A stretch of 64,000 bases of DNA. Origin: Blasia pusilla (lineage: Eukaryota; Marchantiophyta; Marchantiopsida; Blasiales). The stretch lies in assembly GCA_050084515.1 (NCBI GenBank), contig CM114273.1, forward strand, positions 29,202,001 to 29,266,000, given 5' to 3'. Below are positions 36,581 through 48,295 of the stretch, in pieces. The notes below the pieces were generated by a model that saw only the letters and a list, made by a program, of their open reading frames with translations, made no database searches and had not been told where the DNA came from. The translations under genes were made by a program, and so were the position numbers. Numbering within the stretch: the stretch's first letter is position 1; every line of letters starts with the position of its first letter.

Positions 36581-37169
36581 GAGTCATACAAAGTAGTCAC
36601 ACTTGAGTCATACACAAAGACCGTGTCATTTATTGAGTCGTATACAACCATTTAAAGTTATTTAGACGAAACAAAATGATCAATATGACTTAATCATTTT
36701 TAAAGCTTAGTCATATGATTAAATGTGAAGTCTGAAATTCTCCCAACAATATGACTATAGTCGACTCATATAATGTGACACGTGTCATGATTTAAGTAGT
36801 CATACTTGACGACTTGCCACATCATATATTAATATGGTCGTCATATTATATGGCTAGAGCTTGTCAATATTATTCATTTTAGTGACGTGTCAGTCATTTA
36901 AATGAATGACTATGTCTCTCATCCTAAAATGACTCAAGTCATGATATGGTCGATGACTAGGCTTTTATGACTCCGTGATTCATCACTCATTTTCATTCAT
37001 TTTAAGACATATATGACTTGAGGGAGATCTATTAGCCAATCATAAAACTATTGAATTGTTCTAGTGCAATAATGATTAGGCATGAGACGTGCCAATATGG
37101 CAATAAGGTAGTCTTATCTAACGTACCTCCTAGTCATAGTATTCGTGACTTGCAACTCGTAGAGTCAAT

Positions 37170-37774
37170 TTTAGAGACCACGAGAGGAATTGAAGCAAGC
37201 ATGCACATAAAAAAAGGACTTGAAGAAACCAATATATGAGAAGAAAATAGTGCAAGGATGGATCCAAACCAGAAGAGGATCAAAGAAAATAGATCAAGTA
37301 GAATCATTTTATAAAAGTTGGATTACAAGATTCCAAATAAAAACACATGAGATGATCTCCAACTTGAGAAGACATTGATGTGGCTTTCATGATGCAAGTG
37401 GATAGCCACACATAATCCTATCCTATCGTGCAAGTGGATAGTCACTATAACTCTGATAATGCAAATGAATAACCACGTACGTAAATGAAATAAAATATAG
37501 ATAAATAGGAGGAAGGTCAAAAAGTACAAAGAGAAGAGAAGAAAATTCAAAAAATTAGCTCACTTACTTATGAGCCTTCTTGAAGGGTAATTGAGAGAAG
37601 TTCAAATTTTGAGTTATGATTTTGAAGCTTTTTTCTAACAATATTGATTTTATAATATTTTAAATTAACCGTGAGTTGGTTTTGAATTAATATATTCTTC
37701 ACCTAATTAATCATGAAGCAACTATAGTTTCACAACAATGTCACCATCAACTCTTTCCTCATCTAGTTTGACAA
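37170..37774. other. Outer-CACTA interior without a gene
   Basis: AT-rich, purine-rich DNA between the split subterminal repeat and the Helitron fragment. The frames at 37051-37239 and 37323-37550 have no recognisable content. Confidence 0.4.
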
Positions 37775-38465
37775 CTAGTAAGATGCCCGTGCGATGCACG
37801 GGTGAAGTAAGATAGTATAAAAGCAACATATGTTTCATAAAATTTATTTCATCTTAATATTTCTTTATAAACTACATTTCGTGTGTAGTTGCCTTCTTTA
37901 TTTGAATGTTCATCCCTTCAAATGGTAATGTGGATGGAATTTTTCTTTCCTACTCTAGATAATGCTACATATAATTGACCATGAGAAAATACAGCAGTAG
38001 GCAAGTAAATGCCAACCTTTTGCAAAGTTTGACCTTGAGACTTATTAATAGTCATAGCAAAAGCCGGCCTAATAGGGAATTGAAATCTACATAAATCAAA
38101 TGGCCAACTAGAATCTGATGCAATCAGTGGAATACGTGGAATAAAAATGCGCTCTCCAATATTCTTCCCCGTGATGAATTCAACATCAATGCAATGTCTC
38201 ATAAATCCACGAATCACCAATCTTGTCATGTTTGCTTGTCCATGTGACCCATTCATGTTTTGTAAGAGCATAATTGGTGCACCAAGCTTCAAACACAAAC
38301 GATGCCGAGGAAGTCCAGAAGGCAAGCATGTGTTAAAGAATTCAGTTGGGTAGATATGACTCTTTCCCTCATTCGGAATAGAATTGACGCTCTCATAAAT
38401 ATGCTCTTGTACACAATATGTAACGAATTAGTGAGAAAAGGTAATATTAGAATCCAAATATAATT
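37775..38465 (-). mobile_element. Second Helitron 3' end with truncated helicase
   Basis: The minus strand ends CTAG at 37778-37775, followed by host T, after a hairpin CCCGTGC-ATC-GCACGGG (37802-37786). Homology with the Helitron at 14513 runs from the terminus through the helicase C-terminus to about 38465, where it stops abruptly. A candidate 5' start, A|TCTATTTTTTTTATTC on the minus strand at 38685, would make a 911-bp non-autonomous element. That start is weakly supported. Confidence 0.8.
37918..38353 (-). pseudogene. Helitron helicase C-terminal fragment
   Basis: The open part encodes MPSGLPRHRLCLKLGAPIML, LVIRGFMRHCID, then AFAMTINKSQGQTLQKVG and GQLYVALSRVG, the final motifs of a Pif1-type helicase. 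It is clearly related to residues encoded at 14690-15131. Everything upstream (Walker A and B, Rep) is absent, so it cannot act alone. Confidence 0.85.
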
Positions 38466-40200
38466 GTGCCCCCCTCCTAATATAAGGTAAACTTGAGATA
38501 GTATATTAGCACAACATAAAGATTCTACAATGTGGGGGACTTAATATATATTAAATGACAAAATTCTAGATTTGGTATCATAGATATGGCAAGGAGAAAG
38601 CTCCAAACCCATCTTGGGGCCTTTTTGTTGGGTGATAATTAAATATAATCTCCCATAAAATAATTCAATGAATAAAAAAAATAGATCATTATCATTAATT
38701 AAATAGTTATAAGTGGAATTTTAAATTATAATTAAATGGATACTTATATTGATTTCTACTTAAGAGACATGTAAATAAAAATCATCTCTAATTCATGTTT
38801 TTAAAGCTAAACTTCAACATATATGTAGATTTTTTGTATTACTATGATAGCATGATATAAAATACAACACTACTACGAATTGATGGCATGGGGGGGGTTT
38901 ACTTTGCAAGTACTTTACTTCTCACGTAGTTGTTGGAAACTTATGACTTTTGCAATGAGAACGTCGTTTTTTTAACTTTCAAAAAACAAGCATGCGAGTT
39001 CAAGTCCCAAAACCGTTTTATTTCTTGATATGTCATCTAGTTTATGATTTGACACCGATGCACTACCATTTACTTCTTTCACACATTTTTTTTCTTTCTC
39101 TAACACTAAAGTTTTACTTATGGTATGTCATCCTCCTAATTGCCATGTTGGCACCTTTCATGCTAAATCAACATTGGCCTCTAGTGTCATAAACCCTCCA
39201 GATTTTTCAACCCTTTAAAGTTGGTGTTTACATGCTTTCCACACCAACCTCATAGAGTGGTTAATGAGCAAATTTCTCTCTAGATCGCCCAACCCTATGG
39301 ATTCTTCAGCCGTCCAAATCCAATCACGCTTCCACACCAAGCTGATCTAGGGGCTTTTAGGTAGATTCTGCTCCAAATCTCTTAAGCCTCTAGATAGGTT
39401 AGCCTTTTGGATCCAATGTTTGTTTCATACATGCTTTAATCCAATGGCCATATGAGTTTTCTCTCCAAATTTTTCATCCTTCTCAATCCATTAGTCCGTT
39501 GGTTCCGGATATGGTTTCTATTCTACACTAATTTCATCTCGTGGTACTTTTTTGTACAAAATTGACCTTCTTAGTCACAATATTATGTCCTTATTTCTAG
39601 AGGGTGGCAGAGGAGTGCCAAATCACCAAGCTAGATCGAATGGCATGCTTGCATTTGCAACAAATGGAGTTTTCGTTCAATCAAGAGAGCGGGAGGACTA
39701 AGACGAGGAAAAGCGGGGGAACTCGAGAAGCACGAACATAGCGATCACTAGCAAACATCGGAGCAAGTCCATGCGCACTGCGGGATCTAGTGTCACAATA
39801 ATGTGACATGTACACGGAGAAAGAGCGGGGCATTGTATTTAGATGTAAGGAGGTTAGCGTGTTCAAGCTTTCCATAAGCAGGGCATATTCAAATTACACA
39901 TGTGTGGCGGTTAAGACTTCATGTGACTCTCTTGTAGGGCTTGAATTTTCTACTGTTTTTTGCGTTGGTGTTGCATCATAAGAGTCATGTTTGGCATGCT
40001 TATGGCATCTCCTCTTTCTCGCATAACATAGGTTTTGCACGTAGAGTATATGCTAGAGCTTTGTCGTGTAATGGCTACCAAAAGTGAGTAAGAGGTTGGA
40101 AAGTCTCAAAATAAGTGATTACGGGCAACAAGCCGCAAGGTAAGGAAGAGAGATCTTAGGTTCTCCAAATCCTAATTTATGCTGTTGAAGATGATTAATT
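38466..40200. other. Outer-CACTA interior; no gene recognised
   Basis: AT-rich to 39000, then mid-GC. At 38868 CACTACTACGAATTGATGG resembles a CACTA terminus of another family, but no partner was found. Small frames at 38992-39192 (plus) and 39681-39875 (minus) have no recognisable content. Confidence 0.4.
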
Positions 40201-40329
40201 AATCACAGTTTTTGCATGTTCTTGATTATACGTCGTGCAATCTGATTGATGGGTATTAGTATGGCCAAAATCGATAGCAGCGTTGAACTCAAATGCAGAT
40301 AGTGCCATCTTCTCATCCACTTATTACCA

Positions 40330-41654
40330 TAGGCGGGATGATCATTGATTGTCCAAAGAATTGCAACCCTAAAGGTGAATTTCCTTAATCCAACTTTTTG
40401 TTGGGCATCATGGAAGTGTAGTCCTTCCCACATTTTCCGGAATTCTTCTACAAGAGGGGACAAGTAAGTGTCCTATTGCTACCAGTCACACTCTCCTTAC
40501 TTGGTAGAATAATGGTTAACATGAAAAAAAACTTCTTGGTTTGTAATCAAGGAGGAAATTTGTAGTTCACCAAAAGCACTTGCCATGTTGACCACAAGCT
40601 AGACTTGTCTAGAGAAAGGATTAACTCCATCAAGGGCTAAACCAAATCTACAATTTCTTTTCTTTGCAGAAAAGTGAGGATACAATCTATCCATATGAAC
40701 CCAAGCCTTTCTATCAGCGATATGTCTAACCAATCCATAAATGCTTTTATTTTCTGATGCCCATTAGGATAATTGGGATAAAACGGCACATCAAAATATC
40801 CAATGTATTTTTGGTATTACTCAAAAATATCTTCCTACTTTGCAAGGCAGTAAAGACTTGCCTACTTTTTTGAATTGTGACTTTCCACATTGCGGAAAAT
40901 TTTCAACATCTTGCAAATGGTGACGAAATAGAACACATCCATCTGGACAAGCATGAATGCAATTGTAACTCATACCTAGCCTCCCAATAAGTTTCTTGGT
41001 TGCATAGTAACTAGGGGGAACTATGTTATTTGTCAGCAAAACCATCTTACCAAGAAGTTTGAGGATTTCATCTATTGCAATGTTTGGAACACTATGGGTA
41101 GTTTGGATATTAAATATGAGCATGAAAAAGGGAAGTACAAAGATTTTTGCTATCAGGAATAATGACTTGCATGCTTCAACAAGCTCATCAAATTCTGAAC
41201 TCTGACCAATCTCAGGTTCTTCAAATAAATCATCTTCCTGTCCATAAGGTTCTGTCGTGTGGGCATTTTGTTCTAGTCCATCTTCCTCATGCATTTGGTC
41301 ATACTATTGAAAGATGTCATTGAGCCTTTTTTGAATGTCTATGTCAACATCCAATTGTCGGTCATGAGGATATTTTAAAGGGTGATCTGTAAAGTTTGAG
41401 GCAATGCAAAATATTTCCTCCCCTTGTTTTTTAAACTCTTCATTATCATGTGTAAGCCACTCTCCATTAGAGGAATCCCACCCCACATTTTTCTTTGGAA
41501 CTCGAAAAATTTGTGAGCGTCCAAACTTCCTCAAGTGTTCTTCCACCTTCTGGATGTTGATGGTAGCCCCGCCCTTACATCCACTGCAAGGACACTTCAC
41601 TCTTTTTCTGCCCAGTCTACAAGCTTGCTCATTGAATTTCTCCATTTGCCACAA
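40330..41654 (-). pseudogene. Tnp2 transposase, N-terminal half (inverted)
   Basis: Read right to left, the frame at 41654-41304 holds the transposase-associated domain (VKCPCSGCKGG, HLRKFGRSQIF). Then 41294-40821 covers the next segment (LLGKMVLLTNNIVPPSYYA, IGRLGMSYNCIHACPDGC, CGKSQFKKVGKS). About 40780-40560 gives RKAWVHMDRLYPHFSAKKRN and FGLALDGVNPFSR, followed by STWQVLLVNYKFPP. Then 40463-40330 encodes FRVAILWTINDHPAYGN. These correspond in order to the first half of plant CACTA Tnp2 (Transposase_21 family), a DDE-type transposase. Stops and frame changes break it. Similarity ends right after AYGN, and what should follow is found at 44600 on the other strand. Confidence 0.85.
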
Positions 41655-41699
41655 CTTTAAGTCATAAGCTTGGATTCTATAAGGATCATTGATATTCCC

Positions 41700-42172
41700 C
41701 TAAGTTGTGAGGGAGATGGGATACTCATGTTTACGCCCTAAACCCAAAAAAACACAACATAGGGCTCAAAATTCCTCCAAAATATCCATATTTAAAACTT
41801 TAAATGGTTTGTTCTTTAGACTTTTTGTTGAAGCCAATCTAGAATTGGCATACCTAACCATATATGCCAAGTACTCACTAAAATACTAACCTTGTGGCTA
41901 TGAATGTTTGGATCTAGCTCCTTATAGCACGTGAAGGTAGAATCTGATGTCAACAAATAAATGATTTTTTTATTCATAGTCTTAAGCTTGCTGATAAAAT
42001 TCTTCGCTGATTTTCTTGCTCCAACATATATTTTTATTTGTTGAATATCAAGGAGTTAGCCGAAAGCCACCTTCCTCCATAATATTGAATACACAAACCG
42101 CAAAAATAGTCTTTGCAAATACAACAAGAGAAAAGAAGATCAAAGCGACAGATAGGGACCACCCAATGGATT

Positions 42173-42230
<58 letters not shown>

Positions 42231-43740
42231 GAAGAAGCAAAGCTATTCACAGTTTGGATCAAAAGTGAGTCCTCTATCATTCGATAAATGTAGCATCCAA
42301 TTTAGAAGTTGTGGGTTTGGAAAGCATGTCTTTTAGTGTTCCCATGACACTTTGTTTCTCCTCCCATCAAGACATATGCCTCATCAATAATGAGATACTC
42401 ATGGGGTTGTAGTATGTGCACAAAATAAATGTTATGATTCTTTCTCCATAAAACGTATGAAGTAGTATGTCTAGGATGAAGCCCACCAACACATTTTGAG
42501 ACCATTGGAGCATTTCTATGTCATCTTCATTTGAGGATCTCTCCACTCACCCATCACCTTTTTGAGGATTTATGATTTAGATGCCTGCTTACATAGCCTA
42601 ACACGTCGAAATACCTTCCAGTTAATCTCAGGTCAATGAGTATATCTGCTTGATATCATGTCATGAATTTTGTAGCCGCTTCAGCTTGGTATTGTATAAT
42701 GTAGCCATATCAGGTCCCACAAACCAGTCAGCCCTCAAAACAACACCTCTACTTTACGTCAAAACATGTGCTTTCCTAAGCTCCTCCAATTATATGAACG
42801 CCAACACCAAAAGAGCCGAATATCATGCAACAGAAAGAAGGCTGCACAGTGGGTGCCATAGAACCTACAATGGTTAAACTTGCAAGTATTGCCTCTTCAT
42901 GACACAATTTCCACTCAGAAAAAGCAGTTATCAAAAGAAATAATGGGTGGGAAAGTGCAAGAGATAATCAAGAACCACTTTATTTCTCTAACACCACTCT
43001 TGCTCCTTCTCCTCCATATTCTCGTGACGATCCTCCTACACCACAAACTTTGACATTAATTAGCTTGCATTTACCCTCCCACCCAAGGATAATCTGATTC
43101 AGCTTTTGGGCATAGATCAGCCGCCTTAAACCAATGATCAAAATTAGAATCATGGGAATCAATGATGACAAATCGACTAGTCACGCAGATCAATCACTCG
43201 AGGGATTCAGTATAGGTTTGTTCTAAATGAAGGAGTAATAGTAACGAGAAGCCCTCCCGGTGTGGGAATAGGGCTTCATAACGAACTAGTTCCATTGAAA
43301 CATCCACGCCGACACCCATATTGCACCAATTGACACTCTACTCTTGGGGAAACACGCCAGAACTCTCAATTTTATGGCACATACTTTGATGTACAAGGCC
43401 TCCTCAAACCAAACCAAATTCCTCTTCGCTTAAAAAAAAATGATCAACAAGGCGGCCTTCAAGTCTAGCTACATGAAATAAGCCACTAACACCCTTCATG
43501 TTCTTTAGTATATATAATCCATCATCTACTGCGCTCTACAACATAATTTCTTCAAATAAATATATAAGGTATGCCAACATTATTTGAAAGAACTTGATTG
43601 CTCAAGTGAGAGCTCAAAGACGAAACAGAAATGATCCAAAATCCACTTTTGATGGGAGATTTCTAAGTAAAGCGAAAGCTAGAATGAAAGGGACAAGCTC
43701 AGCACTACCTTGTTGCAAAGGCGGTGTTTTATATTAGGAA
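41700..43740. other. Outer-CACTA interior without recognised gene, with (CT)n microsatellite
   Basis: No protein was recognised. The (CT)n run at 42176-42226 is noted separately. Frames at 42016-42336, 42302-42505 and 42980-43171 are short and featureless. If the 40.3-44.6 kb block is an inverted part of the outer CACTA, this would be sequence 5' of Tnp2. Confidence 0.4.
42176..42226. repeat. (CT)n microsatellite, 51 bp
   Basis: An uninterrupted CT/TC run of about 25 units. Its uninterrupted state suggests it is length-polymorphic. Confidence 0.97.
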
Positions 43741-43767
43741 CGAAATTTAGGATAATTTTATGATCCA

Positions 43768-43985
43768 GTGACAGAGGGCAGACGGAGAAGCGACCAAGAA
43801 ATCTGATGGGCTCAAGAGACTCGGGCCAATATTGAGATAGCGGTGAAAGAAGTATGATACACTTGAGCGTAATCGAGTGATAAAGGGGGATAGAGAAGCG
43901 ACCAAGAACTCTGATGAACTAGAGAGACTCGGACCAATGTTGGGATAGTTGTGAGAGAAGTACGATGCACTTGAGCATTGTTCTA
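43768..43985 (+). repeat. Direct tandem duplication, 109-bp unit
   Basis: Units start at 43768 (GTGACAGAGGG) and 43877 (GTGATAAAGGG). Both continue GAGAAGCGACCAAGAA, TCTGATG, AGAGACTCGG, CCAAT and GTGA-AGAAGTA. The copies differ at roughly one base in six. The array ends just before the (AG)n run. Confidence 0.8.
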
Positions 43986-44006
43986 GGGACCTGTTCCACA
44001 CACGGA

Positions 44007-44486
<480 letters not shown>

Positions 44487-44599
44487 AGGAGGAGCAGATG
44501 AGTGGTTCTTATGGGAATGGCAAGTACTAGACAAGAGAGAGCTATATGGGTCCTTTGTATGAACACTAGGATCTATCACGTATCTAGATATTATGAAGC

Positions 44600-46880
44600 C
44601 TGCGGTGAATAACGTGAAAATTGGCTTGTACTAGTTGTGGTCCTCGCGTCAATTATGATTTCTCAAAGGCTTATGGTGAGCCTATTTTTTGTGGTCATTT
44701 TCAATATCTTCCAATGACTCATCCATTGTGAGGGCACACGTTTTGCGTACATTTCAATGGTCTTGGTGAATCTAGGCCATCAGTCCAAAGATGTACAGAA
44801 GAAGAAATTTTGGAATGGGAAAAGGAGAAAATTTTATATGATAAAGGTGGAGCCCGAGAGGATGGTCCTCTTGATCCTTATAAGAGAACAAGGATGAAAA
44901 GGGGAAGTATACTCTACGACCTACCTTATTGGCAAGTATCCACTTGATTATTAATGCATGAATTGTGCAAGATTTATGTGCTTCCATAGGATCAAAAATA
45001 ATATAGAGCATATTATAGAATAGATAGATGTAGAGTTGGCTTACGGTTTTGTATTTATCCTTAATCAACTTCCAACACCTTCTTATACGACATACATTAG
45101 ATGTAATGCACGTGGAGAAATTTATTTCCAAGAACATGGTAAAGACATTGTTTGGAGTGAAGGATACAATCAAGGTTTGGAGAGACATGGAGGCTCGTGG
45201 GATTTGATCTCACTTATGGTTACAGCCGCATCCTAGTAGGGCACATGTCATAATGAAACCTATTTCAGATTAATTTTTTATCTCAAACAAAACTTACCAC
45301 CTTCTTATCTCGAGTAGAAAACTTAAAAGTTCCCATTGGGTATTGTGGTGAATTACGAAAACATGTTGTTCAAAGGAAGTTGGGCAATATATATGAAATC
45401 GCATGATTACGATGCATGTGTTCATACAGTAGATCCTTCCTTTATGTCTTCTTGGCCTTAAGAAAGATGCCATTAGAATCACGGTATTGAGATTATCACG
45501 GATTATGAGCCGGGTGTGTGAGAAGGTCTATGACCCTTCTCTACTTGAACAACTACGCAAGGAGACTGCCACTACTCTTTGCCTACTAGAGATGCATCCC
45601 CCCCGCGGCGCTTTCTTTGATGTCATGACACATCTCTTATTCCATTTTGTTGAGGAGTTGGACATGTGTGGGCTAGTCTTTTGTCGATGGATGTATCCTC
45701 TGGAGCGGTATATGGGATACATGAAGAAATATGTTAGATCTACGGCTCATCCTGAGGGATGTATGGCTGAGCATTACATAAAAGATGAGTCCCTAGGATT
45801 TGTGACAAAGTATATAAGGAGGTTTGAGGATGTTAGGACAAGAGTGTGGGATGATGATGAGGAGGTCGGATGGAGTTGCTGGTGAAGAACTTGGGGGAGT
45901 GGGATTAGCTTTTCGACTATCTCTAGAGATGATCAACATGGCTCATGAGTACGTGTTACATAATACAAAGACAATGGTGGAATGGCGCATGTATCTATAA
46001 ACCTTTCCAAGGTTGCTATTTTTTAAGGTGCAATTTGTGTTGTTCTTCTTGTTTATGACAAGTCCATAGATGTGTGCCTCACTATCGATGATTTTACTTG
46101 CATTTTCACAAGAAATATGAATCATCCAATGTAGACATACCATTTTTTCATTGGATAAAAGATGTCGTGATCAAAGAGGATGGAGATGGATAAAGGGTAG
46201 TGGACCCTCAAGCCCATGCCTTGTCTATTCCTCCACGAGCCAAGGTGCTTTCATACAAAAGTATGAAAGCTTACGAAAATCATTACAGGTTTGAGGGTCC
46301 AAGTGGTACTAGTTCATTTTCTATTTTTTATCATGGGATAGGAGCTCTCTTTGTTGATGACTCCACTAATACTACTAATATTTTGTATTCCTACATAGGA
46401 GTATTGGTAGATATAATTGCATTTGACTATGGAATCGTAGACCAGCCTATAATATTGATGAGAGTGAGGTGGGTTTCTTCAAATTGGGGAGGCATAAATA
46501 CCTCTATGAAAATAGACAAGGAGGGATTCCTTCTTGCCAACTTGAAGATGTATGATCCTTTGAACCACCAACCTTTTGTTTTTCCATCCCAAGTGGAACA
46601 AGTGTTCTATGGGGATTGCCACGAGGGTGATGGGTGGAAAGTAGTGTTAAAGAAGGAGGCAAGATCTCGTCGAGTTTATCATGATAAGAATGAAGGCATT
46701 GGCAGGAATGCACATTGTGTGCTTGGTCTCCAGGTTCAACTCTTAGATCCAGGAATAGCACAAACTAATAACACTCACGAAGCTAGAGAGCTGATGGAAA
46801 CAAAATTTATGGTTGCTCAAGTAGATTTTGAAGGTGTTCCTTTCATAGATGTTTCCGATGAGGTTACCATGTTTTTTTGA
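44600..46880 (+). pseudogene. Tnp2 transposase, C-terminal half with DUF4218 and DUF4216
   Basis: Starting near 44611 the plus strand encodes [34 protein letters not shown] and EEILEWEKEKI, the part of Tnp2 that follows the AYGN segment. MKSHDYD near 45390 is another family landmark. The frame at 45487-45885 is the DUF4218 region (YDPSLLEQLRKE, PPRGAFFDVMTHLLFHFVEE, FCRWMYPLERYMGYMKKYVR, HPEGCMAEHYI). The frame at 46200-46880 is the DUF4216 region (IVDQPIILMRVRWVSSNWGG, PFVFPSQVEQVFYGD). Stops between the blocks, and loss of the N-terminal half from this strand, make it a pseudogene. The missing half lies inverted at 40330-41654. Confidence 0.88.
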
Positions 46881-46899
46881 TCTCTTAGATTCAAAATAC

Positions 46900-48290
46900 A
46901 ATGGGGAGCGAAGGGATTATATATATCAACTTCTAAAACATTTATTAAGGAGTATTTGGTGGATTTCTTTATCCTTCTATTTTTTATTGCTTTTCCAAGT
47001 TTGCAATCCTTTAATATTATTTAATACGTGTCAATTGTATGTTTAGATATCGTTTGCATCATTGCAACTTTGGCATTGATAGGCATTATGGCTTAAAGTG
47101 ATATTCAGATTAAGCCGTATTTACAAGTGGGCGAAGAGATGGTGCAAAGGTTATTGGTGTCATGATGGTGCAAAATTTTGGATGGTCCGTACATAATGGA
47201 TCTCAAAAGAATGTTGACATTATGTCTAATTATGTGGTTCAGATTGTTGATTATGTGCTCGAGGAGAGAGGAAGAGAGTTTTACAGTAATAATGCATATG
47301 GGGAGAGTGTCAATAGGGTGGGTTCTGCATTCGTGTCAACTTTGCAAGCTTAATCAGATGGTTGCAACTCAATTGAACAAGACTAGAGTGGAGGGATTGC
47401 CCCAAACCCTTATGGAGAGCAATGAGCTTGTAATGCGAGAAGGAGAAAGGCAAGAGAGGCTCTCTTGTTTGGCAACTTAAAAGATTGGTAAAGACTAAAA
47501 GCCCATTTTCTCACTTTATTTCATCTTTGAATATCTTTTGTCCATCTTTTATGTTCAGAGGCTTGTGTTAAGTGCAACCAATTCAATTAATGTGCCTAAA
47601 TATGGAGATTTTATTATTTTAATGTTCAAGATTTACGGTGCCAACTGTTGTGAGTTGGTTTTTCCTTTCCATGCTTGGTGGAGTTCCTATTTTGGTGGGG
47701 TTTTTATCTCTGACTAGTTAGTATTATCAAATAATAACACATGTAAGTGTCATAACATGCTTATGATGCATTAGCATCGCAGTCAGCCTCGTTAGCATGA
47801 CCATATGCGCCGCCATCTTGTTTTCAAATTGGCATGCCATGATGGCTTCCGATGGTGATGCAATCACCAATAAGCTATGCTAATCAATATAAGCCATCAT
47901 GGTGTGGTAGTGTTGGAGGATCACAACAACTTCCTTGGGCTCGTGTTGACTTACTGCTTGTTGAAACACCTAAAAGTTATAGAATTTCATGTAATTAATC
48001 ATGAGATGTGGGACTTGTCTTGAAGATTGGGGCATAAAATGATCCGACAAATCCTCCACCACTACATCTACAACCTACATGTGGGGAGCCAAAACCTCAT
48101 CTTCATAGTAGGACATAGTCTTGCACAACGCCAAGTCCTACATATGATACGACAAATCCTAGTGGTATCTCCGTAGGTATGAGTTTCACTAAGAGTTATG
48201 AAGTTTTACTAATTATGGTACATGATTCTAATTTTAATCAATCTTAATATTTTCAAAGTTTATGATGCATATTTCTTTCGATCTCAATTT
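46900..48290. other. Outer-CACTA spacer between Tnp2 and TNP1-like gene
   Basis: The segment 47160-47353 may be an exon of the following gene (MVQNFGWSVHNGSQKNVDIM), but I cannot place it in a family. The rest is AT-rich with no clear coding signal. Confidence 0.4.
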
Positions 48291-48295
48291 TTGAA

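Larger units (their letters stand above)
32406..37066 (+). mobile_element. Inner CACTA element, 4661 bp, target duplication CAA
   Basis: The left end is CACTAGAAGAAAAACACTAC at 32406. The right end in reverse complement is CACTAGAACAATTCAATAG at 37066, and both continue with TTTTATGA. The triplet CAA flanks both ends (32403-32405 and 37067-37069). Subterminal ATGACT/AGTCAT repeats fill 32420-32640 and 35930-37030. It carries only a TNP1-like gene (33455-35582) and no Tnp2, so it is non-autonomous. Its terminal repeats match those of the outer element, so both could be served by one transposase. Confidence 0.88.
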
